This document shows, in pieces, positions 31,720 through 44,799 of a stretch of DNA of 64,000 nucleotides. Below the pieces are notes generated by a model, which saw only the letters and a list, made by a program, of their open reading frames with translations, was not told the origin of the DNA and ran no database searches. The position numbers and the translations under genes are program-made. Positions within the stretch are counted from its first letter, which is position 1, and each line of letters starts with the position of its first letter. Source of the stretch: Hanleya hanleyi (lineage: Eukaryota; Mollusca; Polyplacophora; Lepidopleurida; Hanleyidae); the NCBI GenBank assembly GCA_036873755.1, contig JAVTVY010051590.1, positions 124,001 to 188,000 on the forward strand, written 5' to 3'.

Positions 31720-34700
31720 GAGTAGGAGTATTGGGGTGGTTATTTATTTTTTTTATTTTTTTTTTTCTTATGGATTTTACTATGGGGTGTGGCACCTTGT
31801 TTCTTCTGTCTCGATCTGTAGAACACGAAGGGAGGAGTCTGGAGGCCATGGGTTGAATTTCGCTGAAAAGTTAAGGCAGGTCTGTGGTGGACATGTTAGG
31901 TCCATTCCGGGGCAGTCTGGCACCTTGGGCAACCCATTCATGGACATTTGCGGTATGGGGTGTGGCACCTTGATTTTTCTGTCTCGAGCTGTAGAACACG
32001 ATGGGAGGGGTCTCGTGGCCATGGGTTGAATTTCGCTGAAAAGTTAAGGCAGGTCTGGGGTGGACATGTTAGGTCCATTCCGGTGCAGTGGACAATGACC
32101 TGGCACCTTGGGCAACCCATTCATGGTCTTTTGCGGTATGGGGTGTGGCATCTTGTTTTCTCTGTCTCGCGCTGTAGAACACGATGGGAGGGGTCGCGAG
32201 GCCATGGGATGAATTTCGCGGAAAAGTTATCGTGCGCATGCGTAGAGAATAGGCAGGCCTGAGGTGGACGTTTTCGGATCGCGGTGGACCAATATTGGTC
32301 CGATTGGGTCGTGTGAGGTGTCATAGTGAAGCATTCGTGATGTGGAGTAGAAGTAAGGTTATGGCGCGCATGCGCAGGCAGGGAATTATGGGGAAAGGGC
32401 GCTGGAATGGACGTTTTGGAGTCGAGGTGGGTCAATAGTGGTCCGAATGGGTCGTGTTGGGTATCATTTTGAAGCTCTCGTGGAGTAAAAGTAGCGCAAC
32501 AGTGCGCATGCGCAGACAGGGAATTGTGGAAAAAGGGCATTGGAATGGACGTTTTGGGGTCGAGGTGGGCCCATAGTGGGCGTATTGGGTCGGAGAGCGT
32601 ATCCATGTGAAGAGTTCCTTCATGCCGACCAAGTCACGGGTGGGTGCATGAAAAACTTTCCCCGGAAAAGATCCGGAAAACAGACTTTATACCTGGTGAG
32701 TCATAGAAATGGGAATCTTGTTGTTGTTGAGATGGTGTAGTCTCTCAATTTCAGGGAAGTAACAATCAAGGGAAGTAATCCAGTTGCCCCTTGTAGTAGA
32801 GAAAACAGAAACCCAGTATATTTGCCTGTGACCTTTGTGGAGAGTTTTACAGTAACACCTTAACGCCCTATCTGAACGACTTATCGTAACGCCACATCTT
32901 AACGCCTTGTCCTAACGCCTTAACACCCTAGCATACCAGTTTTTTGTCTTTTGCGCGAGATTGTACCATGCTATTATATAATAGTAACGCATCGACAAGG
33001 TGTATGTATCAATCCATTCACACCAGGGAATAAAACATGGTGGGTCAGCTATAGAAGACGTTAGAGCGTTAACCCCATTCCTCCTCCTCCTCTCCCTCCT
33101 CCTCCTCCTTCTCCACACACGCACACACAGGTAACTCTACCAGATAGCCGGATGAAACAAGACCCTCATCCCCCCAAAAGCTCTTTTTGCACCTCCGAAA
33201 TTCCCCTTTCTCTACTACTCCCGAGTGATCTATAAATAGAACAGGATTTTGTCCAGAAAATTCCGAAAAAATTTACCCTGACATATACAGCGATGACCTA
33301 CAAAACAAAAGAAACCGGTTTTCCCAGCTAAACCATCTTAGATTGCTAAGGGCATTTCACGTTTCACTAAACACTACCCTTAGATTTTCGCTGTGATTCG
33401 GCATGTATTTCACACGGCGCCATCTATCTAGAGGGAGATAATCCAGTTCGAAAGTTGTTCCCAAAGCATGAGGTCAAATGTCGGCCCCATTTAAACGAGC
33501 CAATGAAATTATCTGTATTCAAATATTGCTTAGACATGCAGACGTGTCAGTTTCACGAGGCGCAAGACTGGGGGAGTCTACGCGAGACCAAAACGAAGTT
33601 GTGCGAATTAGCTATTTTATTTCTCACTCTAGTGGAGCATGCTTCTTTGTTTATCTTAAGAAAAATCATATTACAAACGGCCTAACATATTTGAAAACAA
33701 AATAAAATCGGCGGCAAACCACAGGAAAATGATATGCTTTTCAATTTGTGATGGGGGCACTTCGAGGCCCACCATGGGATCATTTCAATCGATCGCTTTC
33801 TGGAGGTGTGTCTTCGTTGTATGAATGTGATTGCACCGATGTCAGATATAACGGGACCAGTCGGATGTGACCATTTGGGAAACGCCCTATTACACTCAGA
33901 TAGCACCCGTTACCGCATGGCTACGAGCAGAAGTTTCTACGTATGATCGTGCCATGCGTTCGGATGATGAGCTAAACACCCCGTACAATGTCTCGGTGTA
34001 GAGCGATGACATCATCGGGGACCACCATGTTTTATTCCCTGGTGTGAATGGATTGATACATACACCTTGTCGATGCGTTAGTATTATATAATAGCATGGT
34101 ATAATCTCGCGCAAAAGATAAAACAGTGGTATGCTAGAGCGTTAAGGCGTTAGGATAAGGCGGTAAGATAGGGCATTAAGGCGTTCAGATAGGGCGTTAA
34201 AGCGTTACTGTAAAACTCTCCACAAAGGTCACAGGGCAAATATACTGGGTTTCTGTTTTCTCTACTACTAAGGGGCAACTGGATTACTTCCCGTGATTGT
34301 TACTTCCCTGAAATTGAGAGACTACACTATCTCAACAACAACATTCCCATTTCTATGACTCACCAGTTGTAAAGTCCGTTTTTCGGATCTTTTCCGGGGA
34401 AAGTTTTACATGCAACCACGCATTACTTGATCGGCATGAAGGAGCTCTTCACATGGATACCCTCCGCGACCCAGTACGTCCATTATGGGCCCACCTCGAC
34501 CCCAAAACGTCCAATCCAATGCCCTTTTTCCACATATCTCTGTCTGCGCACGCATGCGCACCATTGTGTTACTTTTACTCCACAACAGTCCAGTTGGACG
34601 CTACTCAACGAGAGCGTCAAACTGATATCCAGCACGATCCAATCGGATCACTATTGACCCACCTGGACCCCCAAAACGTCCATTCCAGTGCCCTTTTTTC

Positions 34701-35420
34701 ACAATTCCCTGACTGCTCATGCGCGGCATTGCCTTACTTCCACTCTGCACCCATCCAGTCGGATGGTCCCCCAGAAATGCTTCATTGTGACACCTCACAC
34801 GACCCAATCGGACCAATATTGGTCTACCGCGACCCGAAAACGTTCACCTCAGGCCTGGCTATTCACTACGCATGTGCACGATAATTTTTCCACGAAATTC
34901 AACCCTTGGCATCGAGACCCCTCCCATCGTGTTCTACAGCTCGAGACAGAGAAAACAAGGTCCACACCCCGTACCGCAAATGTCCATGAGTGGGTTCCCC
35001 ATTGGGACAAACACTGAACAAGTCATTGTCCACTGCGCCGGAATGGACCTAACATGTCCACACTAGACCTGCCTGAACTTTTCAGCGAAATTCAACCCAT
35101 GGCCACGAGACCCCTCCCATCGTGTTGTACAGCTCGAGAAAGAAAAAACAATGTGCCACACCCCATGGTAAAATCCACAAGGAAAAAATGACCACCTCAA
35201 TACTCCTCCCCCAAACATGCATTCCTTTGAGATTAACATTGGAAGTCACTGGGGTCTTATGTAGGGGGAGATAACTCTTGCTGGGCCGTCGCGTGACGGA
35301 TGTCACCGAAAGTCACGTGACCGGAAGTGACGTCATCCGTGAGACGTCATAGTTACATCACTCCGCATCATCATTTTTGACCATCATTTTTGATAATGAA
35401 TTTAGCTTTTCTATACTACT
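31720..35420. mobile_element. Foldback Polinton derivative (3.7 kb)
   Basis: The left arm 31720-33047 and right arm 34016-35208 are inverted copies made of the terminal tandem units, the GCGTTAA array and CATTCACACCAGGGAATAAAAC. The core 33048-34015 has a CTC-rich run and TATAAATA at 33231 as in Polinton A. The right end continues to TTTCTATACTACT at 35408-35420, a full Polinton tip. The matching left tip is missing, so the left end is truncated by about 0.2 kb. No coding gene. Confidence 0.8.
35321..35335 (+). promoter_or_regulatory. ETS/CRE composite site in Polinton terminus
   Basis: CCGGAAGTGACGTCA, an exact fusion of an ETS core and a CRE, preceded by CACGTGA. Confidence 0.5.
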
Positions 35421-35424
35421 AGCG

Positions 35425-36075
35425 CCAGACGATATTGAATATGCAAATAGCGAATGTTTCCATAACATAAACATGTTAACCAAAAAAGAAGAATAGCATT
35501 TGGAAGTGAAGTTCGTTATTCGTGTATTTAGCACATAACGATTCATCAAGAAGATGGATTTCGAAGCCGTTACCTCATTTCATGTGACCTTAGTCTCAGA
35601 AATTTCCAGGATTTTCTTGGGTTTGTGGTCAAGTCGTGTATTGGTTCAGATAAAATTTGGGAGGCGGTCCACACTATTATAATGGTAATCCTGTCTATAC
35701 AGCAAACAAAATATATATGACGGACAGGAAATGATGAATACTTTCTCAAGTCATCGAGTTTGAAGCTGAATGGGAAATTCATGGCCATCAATCGCACACG
35801 TGAAGATCTACTGGTACTGGATTAATAACGGTCAGTTACACTAACTCAAGTAATTCAAGACTACAGCATTCAAGATATCTCGGGTAAGTACATGTATAGT
35901 TTTATATACACTAGAAAAATACATTCACAGCATCAAGTATGTTTTCTTGTAGGTAACACGTGTGATAAAATATGTAACTTCTTATCAACATTATTATTAC
36001 ATGTAGGCTCTTATTTTGGAAAAGATGACATATCAACATGTGAGCATGTTGAAGTGGTTCAGAATAACAGTTTTG
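35425..36075. other. Gene-free stretch
   Basis: Nothing firm. A GGGTAAGTAC word near 35882 could be a splice donor. Confidence 0.3.
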
Positions 36076-36079
36076 ACAC

Positions 36080-37290
36080 GTGGCTCAAATTGAACATGTT
36101 GGCATGTGATTAAGAACAAACAAACTGACACGTGGTTGAGAATGAACAAATTGACACGTGGTTGAGAATGAACAAATTGACACGTGGTTCAGAATGAACA
36201 AATTGACGCGTGGTTCAGAATGAACAAATTGGCATGTGGTTCAGAATGAACAAGTTGACTCGTGGTTCAGAATGAACAAATTAACGTTGTTCAGAATGAA
36301 CAAGTCGACATTGTGGTTCAGAATGAACATGTTCACGTGGTTCACAATGGACGAGTTAACATGTGGTTCTTAATAAACAAGTTGGCATGTGGTTCAGAAT
36401 GAACAAGTGAACCTGTGGTTCAGAATGAACACTAAGTGAACCTGTTGATCAGAATGAACAAGTTGACATGTGGTTCAGAATGAACAAATCGGCAAGTGGT
36501 TTAGAATGAACAAGTAGACGTGGTTCAAAATAATCAAGTTGGCATGTGATTTAGAATGAACATGTTGGTATGTAGTTCAGAATGAACAAGTTGACATGTG
36601 TTTCGGAATGAAAAAGTTAACGTGGTTTAGAATGAACAAGTCGACATGTGGTTCAGAATGAACAAGTTAACGTTGTTCAGAATGAACGAGTTAACATGTG
36701 GTTCTTAATAAACAAGTCGACATGTGGTTCTTAATGAACAAGTCAACGTTTGGTTCAGAATGAAGAAGTTGACATGTGATTCAGAATGAACAAGTTGACA
36801 TGTGGTTCAGAATGAAAACGTTGACGTGTGGTTCAGAATCAAGATGTTGACATGTGGTTCAGAATGAACATGTTGACATGTGATTCAGAATGAACAAATT
36901 GACATGTGGTTCAGAATGAACAAGTTCACATGTGGTTCAGAATGAACAAGTTGACATGTGGTTAAGAATGAACAAGTTGACATGAGGTTCAGAATGAACA
37001 TGTTGACATGTTGTTCAGAATAAGCAAGTTAATGTGGTTCAAATGAACAAGTAGAACTGTGGTTCATAATGAACTTGCTGAAATGTATACCCTGCAAAAA
37101 CAGTGAATAGTAAACAAGTTGACATGTTCAGAGTGGATATGTTTACTTAGTTCAGAATAGAATATGTTGATATGTGATTCGGAATAAACAAGTTGGCATG
37201 TGGTTAATTCAGAATGAACAAGTTGGCATGTGGTTAATTCAGAATGAACAAGTTGCCGTGTTGTTCAAAATGAACGGTTTTCAAATATCC
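36080..37290 (+). repeat. 26-bp satellite array, about 45 copies
   Basis: Unit GTTCAGAATGAACAAGTTGA plus CATGTG, with many substitutions and indels. GTTCA...TGAAC is mirrored in each unit. Confidence 0.95.
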
Positions 37291-37329
37291 ATAAGATCAT
37301 TTGATACCCAACATTTGGTAGCCCGCTGC

Positions 37330-37397
37330 GAGCTAGTCAAGTAACATGACTCGGATTTTATTAATAAAATCAGAGTCATGTTACTTGACTAGCTTCG
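37330..37397. repeat. Palindrome
   Basis: AGTCAAGTAACATGACTC and its complement GAGTCATGTTACTTGACT meet at a GATTTTATTAATAAAATC centre with almost no loop. Confidence 0.9.
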
Positions 37398-37399
37398 CG

Positions 37400-38345
37400 C
37401 CTATTAAAACGTATGATGTCTATGGGATCGTGTAACATTCGGAGGAGGCGGTCGGACATGACAGATGCCCGATAGAGCGCTTTCTTGACAACCATCCGAC
37501 ATGGCCAAGAAAAATGCTAATCATGGTTTTGATTTGACCCATTTGGTGACCACACTGTATGAACATGGACACAGAAACGCGTTTGACTTTCATAGATTGT
37601 CTTCAGTTTCGCTCAGACCACGGGCGTATGAACCGTTTCAGCTCCGGTGTAGGCCTTTCTCCATGTCGTTAGGATTAACTGTCACAATTACAGCGTGACT
37701 AAGATAACACAATTGCAGCGTGACTAGATAACACCACTACAACGTGACTAGGATAAAACCCTAAAAAGGCTTTCGTTTTTAAAATTTCATTTTCACGAAG
37801 AATACCTGCCAATGGCCGAGATGTTAGAAAGATTTTGCTGTCTCTTGCAATAAGTAGTTTACTAGAAATACACATCTCAGGATATTAAGGACGAGGCATG
37901 CTATACCCTTTTATAAACACAATAATCCCAGTCTGACAAAGAGACCTCATCTGATGAGTGAATGAGCGATTTGACGTCCCAGCGTTGTGCTATCTGCTCG
38001 GTGTTGTAGTAGTAGTATTTCGGTATGTCAGAGGCATGTTAGATTATGAATTACATTCCAGCAAGCGGAGGCGGTTATAGATAGACCAGCAGCTATATTA
38101 CATTGGTGTGTGCGGGGGAGGATAACACGTCGTTATCACAGATGATGGATCGTCTCTGATCATGTAGTAATCATCTTTCCCCTTCCTCTAGGCCACAGCC
38201 TACTTTAATAGCAGGTTAATCTTATATGTGTATTACGGTTGGTAAAGGCAGGTATACAGGATGTACATAGAGCACATCAAATAAGCAGGGAGTACGGAAG
38301 TATAGCTGTGATAGAGAAGTCGCTTGAATCTCCGTTGTCTTTAAC
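37400..38345. other. Mostly gene-free; weak retroelement tail trace
   Basis: TGTCACAATTACAGCGTGACTAAG near 37680, in short pieces, recalls the start of the retroelement tail and is locally triplicated (GCGTGACTA, ACGTGACTA). Otherwise nothing. Confidence 0.3.
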
Positions 38346-38352
38346 GGATAAT

Positions 38353-38680
38353 TCAAGCGATAGCCATGATAACGGTCCGGGTGGTCGGCTCCATCACTTT
38401 GTCAACAGTTCTTTCACTCTCTATACCATTAGGGTTATCTGTCAAATCCAGTGAAAGTTGATAATTATCCTTTACTACATCATTTATATAGCAATTATCC
38501 ATTGCGATAATATCGTCTATATAGAGTTTGGTGAATGAAAAGGGAAGGGCTTTGAAATGATCGGTTTTTGAAATCCTCTGCCTCTTCTCGTATCCATAAG
38601 AGAACAGATAAATGTCAACCAAAATGGGTGTACAATTAGTACCATTTAGAGTACCAATATACTGTTGATATATTATACAG
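38353..38680 (-). pseudogene. Reverse transcriptase fragment
   Basis: IYQQYIGTLNGTNCTPILVD, corresponding to the IPMGTNCAPLLAD box of this RT family, then FTKLYIDDIIAMDN with the YIDD catalytic box and a SLDLTDNP end. One open frame from 38680 down to 38353. The 5' side stops at a palindrome. Confidence 0.75.
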
Positions 38681-38684
38681 ATAT

Positions 38685-38823
38685 TGCATGCTGTGAGGTG
38701 TGATATCACGATTTGTCAGCTCGAGAAGGTGATGTTCAACGAGTGCGAAGCACGAGTTGAACATCACCTTCGAGAGCTTACAAATCGTGATATCACACCT
38801 CACAGCATGCAATATCTGATTTA
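38685..38823. repeat. Near-perfect palindrome, about 68-bp arms
   Basis: CAGATATTGCATGCTGTGAG to its complement at the right end, through GTGATATCACGATTTGT. The centre is GAGTGCGAAGCACGAG. Confidence 0.95.
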
Positions 38824-38829
38824 TTATAC

Positions 38830-39410
38830 CGAAAAAAACAAACAATACAAACAGACGTACAGTGTAAAAAGAAAATGTACACGCCATCGAGATGTACACG
38901 AGATGTACACGCCATCGTGATTACAGCGGAATGCCAGCACAACAGACGACAATGCTACGAAAGAGCCTGTTCACGGGCGATAACTGCGCGAGACCGTGTG
39001 ACATTGCCTCTGCCGTGTGACGTCAGCGCGTGATCGTGTGATATCGGCGCGAGATCGTGGGACATCACATTGACGAGCTGTTTTTCATAAGACATCGACA
39101 ATTGCGGAATATCACGTGATGGTGTCGCAACCAATTAAAATAAACGAATACACAGTGAGGTATAATAATGATGAATGTCGCATAGATATTATTAATGGGA
39201 AATTCAAGTATCTCTATAAACAAAGAAACATCTCGTGAATGTAGTAGAGCTGAAAATGTTTTTGGCTTCTGTCATTGATATATCGCCGATCAGTTTTCTT
39301 GATCACCGATCAGTAAGGTCCTAATGAGGGATTGAAGTATAGAGAGTCGAGCAATTCCAGGTGGACATGGCTGTAGGCCTACGGTATGTGTCCTCTCGCA
39401 TCTGTTGAAA
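38830..39410. other. Gene-free stretch
   Basis: Contains a GTGTGACATTG/GTGACGTCAGCGCG word cluster; no gene. Confidence 0.3.
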
Positions 39411-39419
39411 TCGCTTTTT

Positions 39420-40390
39420 GTCCGTGGTCCGTCGTCCGTCAGTCCGTCAGTCAGTCAGTCCGTCCGTCCGTAAACAATTATTGTTATCGCGATTTCTCAG
39501 GAACTACTTCATGGATCTTTCTCAAATTCGGTACACAAGTTCCCCTTGGGGTCTAGTTGTGCAAGATACCTTTTCTTTCTGATTCGAAAATCCAATATGG
39601 CCACCAGGCGACCATCTTGGATTTCCCCATGAAACTTTGTTATCGCGATTTCTCAGGAACTACTGCATCGATCTCTCTCAAATTTGGTACACAGGTTCCC
39701 CTTGGGGTCTAGTTGTGCAAGATACCTTTTTTCGTTCCGATTCGAAAATCCAATATGGCCAACAGGCAGCCATCTTGGATTTCCCCGTGAAACCTTGTTA
39801 TCACAATTTCTCAGGAACTACTGCATGGATCTTTCTCAAATTTGGTACACAGGTTTCCCTTGGGGTCTGGTTGTGCAAGATACCTTTTCTGGTTTGATTC
39901 GAAAATCCAATATGGCCACCAGGCGACCATCTTGGATTTCCCCATGAAACTTTGTTATCGCGATTTCTCAGGAACTACATGTACTGCATGGATCTCTCTC
40001 AAATTGGTACACAGGTTCCCCTTGGGGATCTAGTTGTGCAAGATACCTTTTCTGGTCTGATTCGAAAATCCGATATGGCCACCAGGCGACCATCTTGGAT
40101 TTCCCCATGAAACTTTGTTATCGCGATTTCTCAGGAACTACTGCATGGATCTTTTCCAAATTTTATATGCAGGTTCACCTTGGGGTCTAGTTGTGCAAGA
40201 TACCTTTTTCGACCTGATTCGAAAATCCAATATGGCCACCAGGGGGCCATCTCGAATTCCTCGTTGAAACATTATCATGAATTTTCAGGAACTACTTCAT
40301 GGATCTTTCTCAAAATTGGTACACAGGTCCCACATGGGGTCTAGTTGTGCAAGATACCGGATTTGGTCTGATTCGAAAATCCAAGTTACG
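39420..40390 (+). repeat. About 157-bp tandem repeat, six copies, with a GTCCGTCAGTCC start
   Basis: Units begin TTGTTATCGCGATTTCTCAG at about 39481, 39637, 39796, 39952, 40115 and 40271 and contain CAAGATACCTTTT, GATTCGAAAATCC and GGATTTCCCCATGAAAC. A CCGTCCGT run precedes the first copy. Divergence increases to the right. Confidence 0.92.
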
Positions 40391-40394
40391 CTTC

Positions 40395-42480
40395 AAATTA
40401 ATATGGTATTCCCGAGTTGTGCCGTTGCATCACAAAAGTCTTCGGATCAAACGGTGGAGGCATATTCCATATACAGAGTATAGAGAATATCCATACCTTC
40501 ACCTTCTATATCAAGGAGTTCAAATGATTCCGAATTAAAATGTACTTCTTCAAATTATAAATCAGTTTACTTTAGTCCATGCCGTCGCAAGTGAACTGCG
40601 CCACCGTTTCGTCTGCCGACGGGTCGGCTACACGAAGGGATGTCATTCTTGTGACGCAACATCACAACTCGACAACTGTAGACTACTGCGTATTTCGATC
40701 CAGACACTTTCAAAGTTTCAACATTACTGCACGGTTCGAACCCCTTCAGTATTAAGTTGTGTACCATCTTACTATTTTCGAGTTTGCTTCCAGTACCCAA
40801 TGATGACATGTGCAAAAAAAAATACTAGAAAACGAAGACGAAGGATCCTCCGGACATTCACTTTCCGACTAACTTTGCTCTCACTTGTACTATAACAACT
40901 GACATCAAGTACTGTTTCAAGAAATCTTGAAACTTCTGAAACTAAAAAAGATAATATCTTGGTGTTTTCCAGTGTCCCTTTTTCGATCTTTTTCACTCAA
41001 ATTCGAAATTCTGCAAACAAAATTACAAATCAGTCGTTTGTTCTCAGTAACAATGGACAAAAAGATCCTCTTGTCATTAGATTACAATTATCGGACAATG
41101 GTGGGCGCCAAGATCCTTCAGGATCTCTCGTTAGAAACACTGGCGCAATACCTTTCCCAAATTTTTTTACTTCCTGAAGCGCCCTTGTCAACATTGCTGA
41201 AATATGATTGGTGCTGTAGCTTCTACAACCAGCTATTAATCTAGATTTCTGTAGTGTTTTATGCATTTTGGTATAGCATAATTTTTGTATGTCGTTATGA
41301 GTGATCAAATGTCAATCACGCTATTTGTTTACTTCACATGATGATATTCTAGCTATATTGTACCAAAAATGTTATGTTTCGGATGTTATATGTTTCTTCA
41401 TCTCTACTACGCTTTTAATGTGGCTGTTTTTATGGGCGCCGCCTCTAGCACGAACTTGGGAGAAAGATTCAATCCATCTACCCTCGAGTTCGCTTCACCA
41501 AAATGTATTCGTCTTGTACATCACTCGATCCGCTACCACACACAATGCTTGGGTTATCAAGAAATAACCTTGAACTGTTAATATTTAGTGTTGTTTAATA
41601 ATCAGACAGATCAGCAGCAAGGTCACTACGTTGGTCAGGCACATCCTCCATCAACGAAAGAAACTGTGGAGTATCAATAATTCATCGCCTACCCATATGG
41701 TTATTCTCTTATTGATTTGAGCCTCCATGCAACTGAAAAGAACCGACTAGCTACCTTCTTTTGCCGGGGAACAACTGTGCAGGTCAGCTTAGGCAGTACG
41801 CTGGTTTACCGAAAACAAATTTCCCAATCTCCCGTGCCCGGCAAGACATCAGTATTTGCACAACACTACTAAACCTCTGAACAGTACTGGTCCAGCCCAT
41901 CAACCAACTCTTCCCTCTGTGAACAAGGCCAAGCCTGTCCCACTGCGATAAGACGGTCACCTACATTCGGTAATGTAAACGCACAGCTAAGACGACGACA
42001 GTCTGAAGATGATGTTTACGTCCATGCAGGCAAAGACCAACTGCTAAAGGTGAACAGAGCTATTTGTATTCAAAGCTTGAAGTTGCATGCATAAATGTTT
42101 ATGTAGCTAATGCCTGGATTTAATCTCATTGAAGAAGGCATCGGACAAAGACCCCGTGACCCCACTGATATAACATGTTCTAGCGCATCTTAGCGCACAA
42201 CACAAAGCTATTGCAGTTAGTACCCGTGTACTCGTACGGACATCCTATGAGATTACTGATAATGAGGTCATTTTACCCCAACCAATCAGCGAGGAATATG
42301 GCCTTTTTAGGTTGCCAATTAGATCCTCACTTCCTTGGGCTTATAGGCGAGACAGCACACAGAGTGGCCATGGCGTGTGTTTGCGTTAGTTCGATAAATG
42401 GCGGCTCGAGGTATTAGGCGAGAACGTGGGTTTTTGTAACTGTGCGAACGTTTCGGCGTGGATTCGTTAACCGAAGGAGA
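40395..42480. other. Gene-free stretch
   Basis: Several open frames of 70-105 codons without recognisable motifs; no repeat family recognised. Confidence 0.3.
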
Positions 42481-42485
42481 TATTT

Positions 42486-42700
42486 ATACTAATGCCATTT
42501 AGAAAGTAGGTAACATTACATTCAATTATTTTTAGGATGACATTTTTTTGTAAAACTCAAATACTGGTGCTAGATGGGCCAGTTCCGTGCGATACTCGAC
42601 CCCGCGCCATCAGAATTTGGCACCAGATTGCCAGCAGGCCCATCCATCACACTGCTTTACCATTGAACGTGTCATCCTAAAAATAATTGGGTATAGAAAG
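42486..42700. mobile_element. Foldback element, relative of 16123-16366
   Basis: ACTAATGCCATTTAGAAAG, CAATTATTTTTAGGATGACA on the left pair with GTGTCATCCTAAAAATAATTG on the right, in short pieces. The right arm is shorter. Confidence 0.65.
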
Positions 42701-42704
42701 GCAG

Positions 42705-43440
42705 GAATTATTTCTGGGATATATTGCTGAGGAGAGAACAGATGTAATAGATTTGAAGAAGACCGGTGGTGGTAAATCGCTGATGTTCAACGTTGTTCAC
42801 GGTGCACAAACTGCTAACATTCAGCGACGTAAATTACGAGACAAGACCCGCTGTACTTGTGGTGGCTACTCTGTTATCGATTATGAAAAATAAAACGAAC
42901 GAAAATTCTGAAAGCCAGTGGTTTCATCTGTGCAGGAAACTATATCACATCATAATCCTAATGAATTATTTTCTAACAATAAACACGCATGTGTACGGTT
43001 AATTAATTATCTCTCGTTCTGTGTTTGTTCGTCAACCCGTACTATGCCAGCGGTCTGTCAATTTTGACCCATGCACTACAGTTGCGTGACCTCTCAATGA
43101 CCTCTGCACGCTGCCTCGGTGATTCGGTCGTGCATAATGACATCTACAATTGTCTCAACATCGACCATCATTATCAATGGTCGACATCTGATCTGTCTCC
43201 ACGTCGATTTTCTGAACTATAGAGATCATGATACTTCAAGTGAAAATAGTGAAAGTATTGTCGTACCAACATCTTTAGGCCAAGTTTAAATGGGATTATG
43301 TTTTGTGTGTATTTTTTTTTTCTTCTGTGGTGATTCGTCGTACCTTATTTCCAAATTCGTCCAGTTGGCTCTTCCGAGAGCCAGCGAGCAAACGGCCGGC
43401 AAGTTCTTGATTTCAGTGATGTGACCTGGAAACGGGGAGG
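42705..43440. other. Gene-free stretch
   Basis: Nothing recognised. Confidence 0.3.
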
Positions 43441-43444
43441 CCTC

Positions 43445-43590
43445 CAAGTGTAGTTGAATATTTATCTTTGCGTTGAATATCTCGGAGTTGAATATTTATC
43501 TTTGCGTTGAATATCTTGGAGTTGAATATTTATCTCTGAGTTGAATATCTTTATGTTGAATATCTTGGAGTTGAATTTCTATCTTGGATG
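43445..43590 (+). repeat. GTTGAATATTTATCTTTGC minisatellite
   Basis: GTTGAATAT recurs seven or more times with TTATCTTTGC or CTCGGA spacers. Confidence 0.85.
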
Positions 43591-43833
43591 AAACCGGACA
43601 TCAGTACTGTCAGTACTTTCATTTACATATGACAGTGTACAAACAACCCACTTGGCGTGTGGCATTTTGTCGTGAGAACAGTTTAGCTGTCACACTAAGC
43701 CCCTCTCAGAGAGAGGACATCTTCTTTAAGTTTCTTCGCAGAGTCATAATCGCAACATTGGCGTACGTACATGCGCGGGTAGTCAACTTCCTTTCACTGC
43801 AACCAGTGAGCTGATTGACTGAGAGCTGACTGG

Positions 43834-43980
43834 TATATAATCTGATCTCTTTCATTCATATTTATTCAATATCATACCTGGTCACGAGACTGTCAGCACA
43901 GGTTCGATCTGTGTAACTAAGATAAGGAAACGTATGAGAAAACGATGGTTCCAGCACTGAACCTCCAGCACTCAGACAGG
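43834..43980 (+). promoter_or_regulatory. TATA box, putative first exon and splice donor
   Basis: TATATAA at 43834-43840; about 140 bp later CTCAGACAG/GTAAGAG gives a strong splice donor at 43979/43980. Confidence 0.4.
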
Positions 43981-43999
43981 TAAGAGTAGGTCTGCTCGA

Positions 44000-44675
44000 A
44001 AGTAGTATTCGAACATATGATCGTTGATGAATAAAGATATAGCTTAATTCAAGCAGAACGAGAACACAACAAAGCAGTTAGTGCGGCTATTTACTTTATC
44101 ACTCAAATTACAACGACTGACAAATACAGCGATATTGTATTCCATAGACACGATAGTATCGAAAACCAGGGAAACTTCAGAGGAAATGGAATGCCAAGCT
44201 CCAAGAAATGTTCGGAAGAAAAGAAGGACACACATTTCTGAAACATCTTTCTTACCAAAGCTACCAACAGACACCAACAAACAACTAGAGAGAATGTGCA
44301 ACATGTAAATCTTTACTGAAGCGCGAGACTCGGTTATTGGCGTGCAGAAGATGAGGTTCAACGCTCTATCACATGGCATAATCGCAGGCTGAAAGGAACA
44401 GGGACACGAATCTGATGACATATTCAATGGAAAGGAGAATACACATATAATAGAATGTGACATAGAATACGAGTGAAAAACATGAAATTTAGGTAGGATT
44501 ATTGAAAAGACAAATTACCATTATTTATCGATAACATTCCAATTAATTCAATGTGCGATAGTTCGAGAAAAATACATATTATTATTGATCGACTATACTT
44601 ACTCCTGAGTTATGTTCTCTGTCCTTTAAAACCCAGTATGCGATATTATCAATGTTTTGTGACGTTGATTAAAAT
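44000..44675. other. Gene-free stretch
   Basis: Open frames on both strands of up to 139 codons, none with a motif I recognise. Confidence 0.3.
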
Positions 44676-44689
44676 CGTCACATTTAACA

Positions 44690-44793
44690 CAGGATCTAGC
44701 AAATGCTATAGGCGAGACATCTATACGCCATATGCAGGTCCCACTAGAATATTGCTGTCCAGAAACGGACAGTTTAAGATGTCGAAATTGTCA
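44690..44793 (-). pseudogene. Reverse transcriptase fragment
   Basis: On the minus strand TTTCGACATCTTAAACTG, CTGGACAGCAATATTC and GGGACCTGCATATGGCG match the RT gene near 1578-1640. Confidence 0.65.
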
Positions 44794-44799
44794 ATCTAA

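Noticed and set aside
26925..37290. CRISPR-like arrays
   Set aside because: The 22-bp and 26-bp arrays have no unique spacers between repeats; they are satellites in animal DNA.
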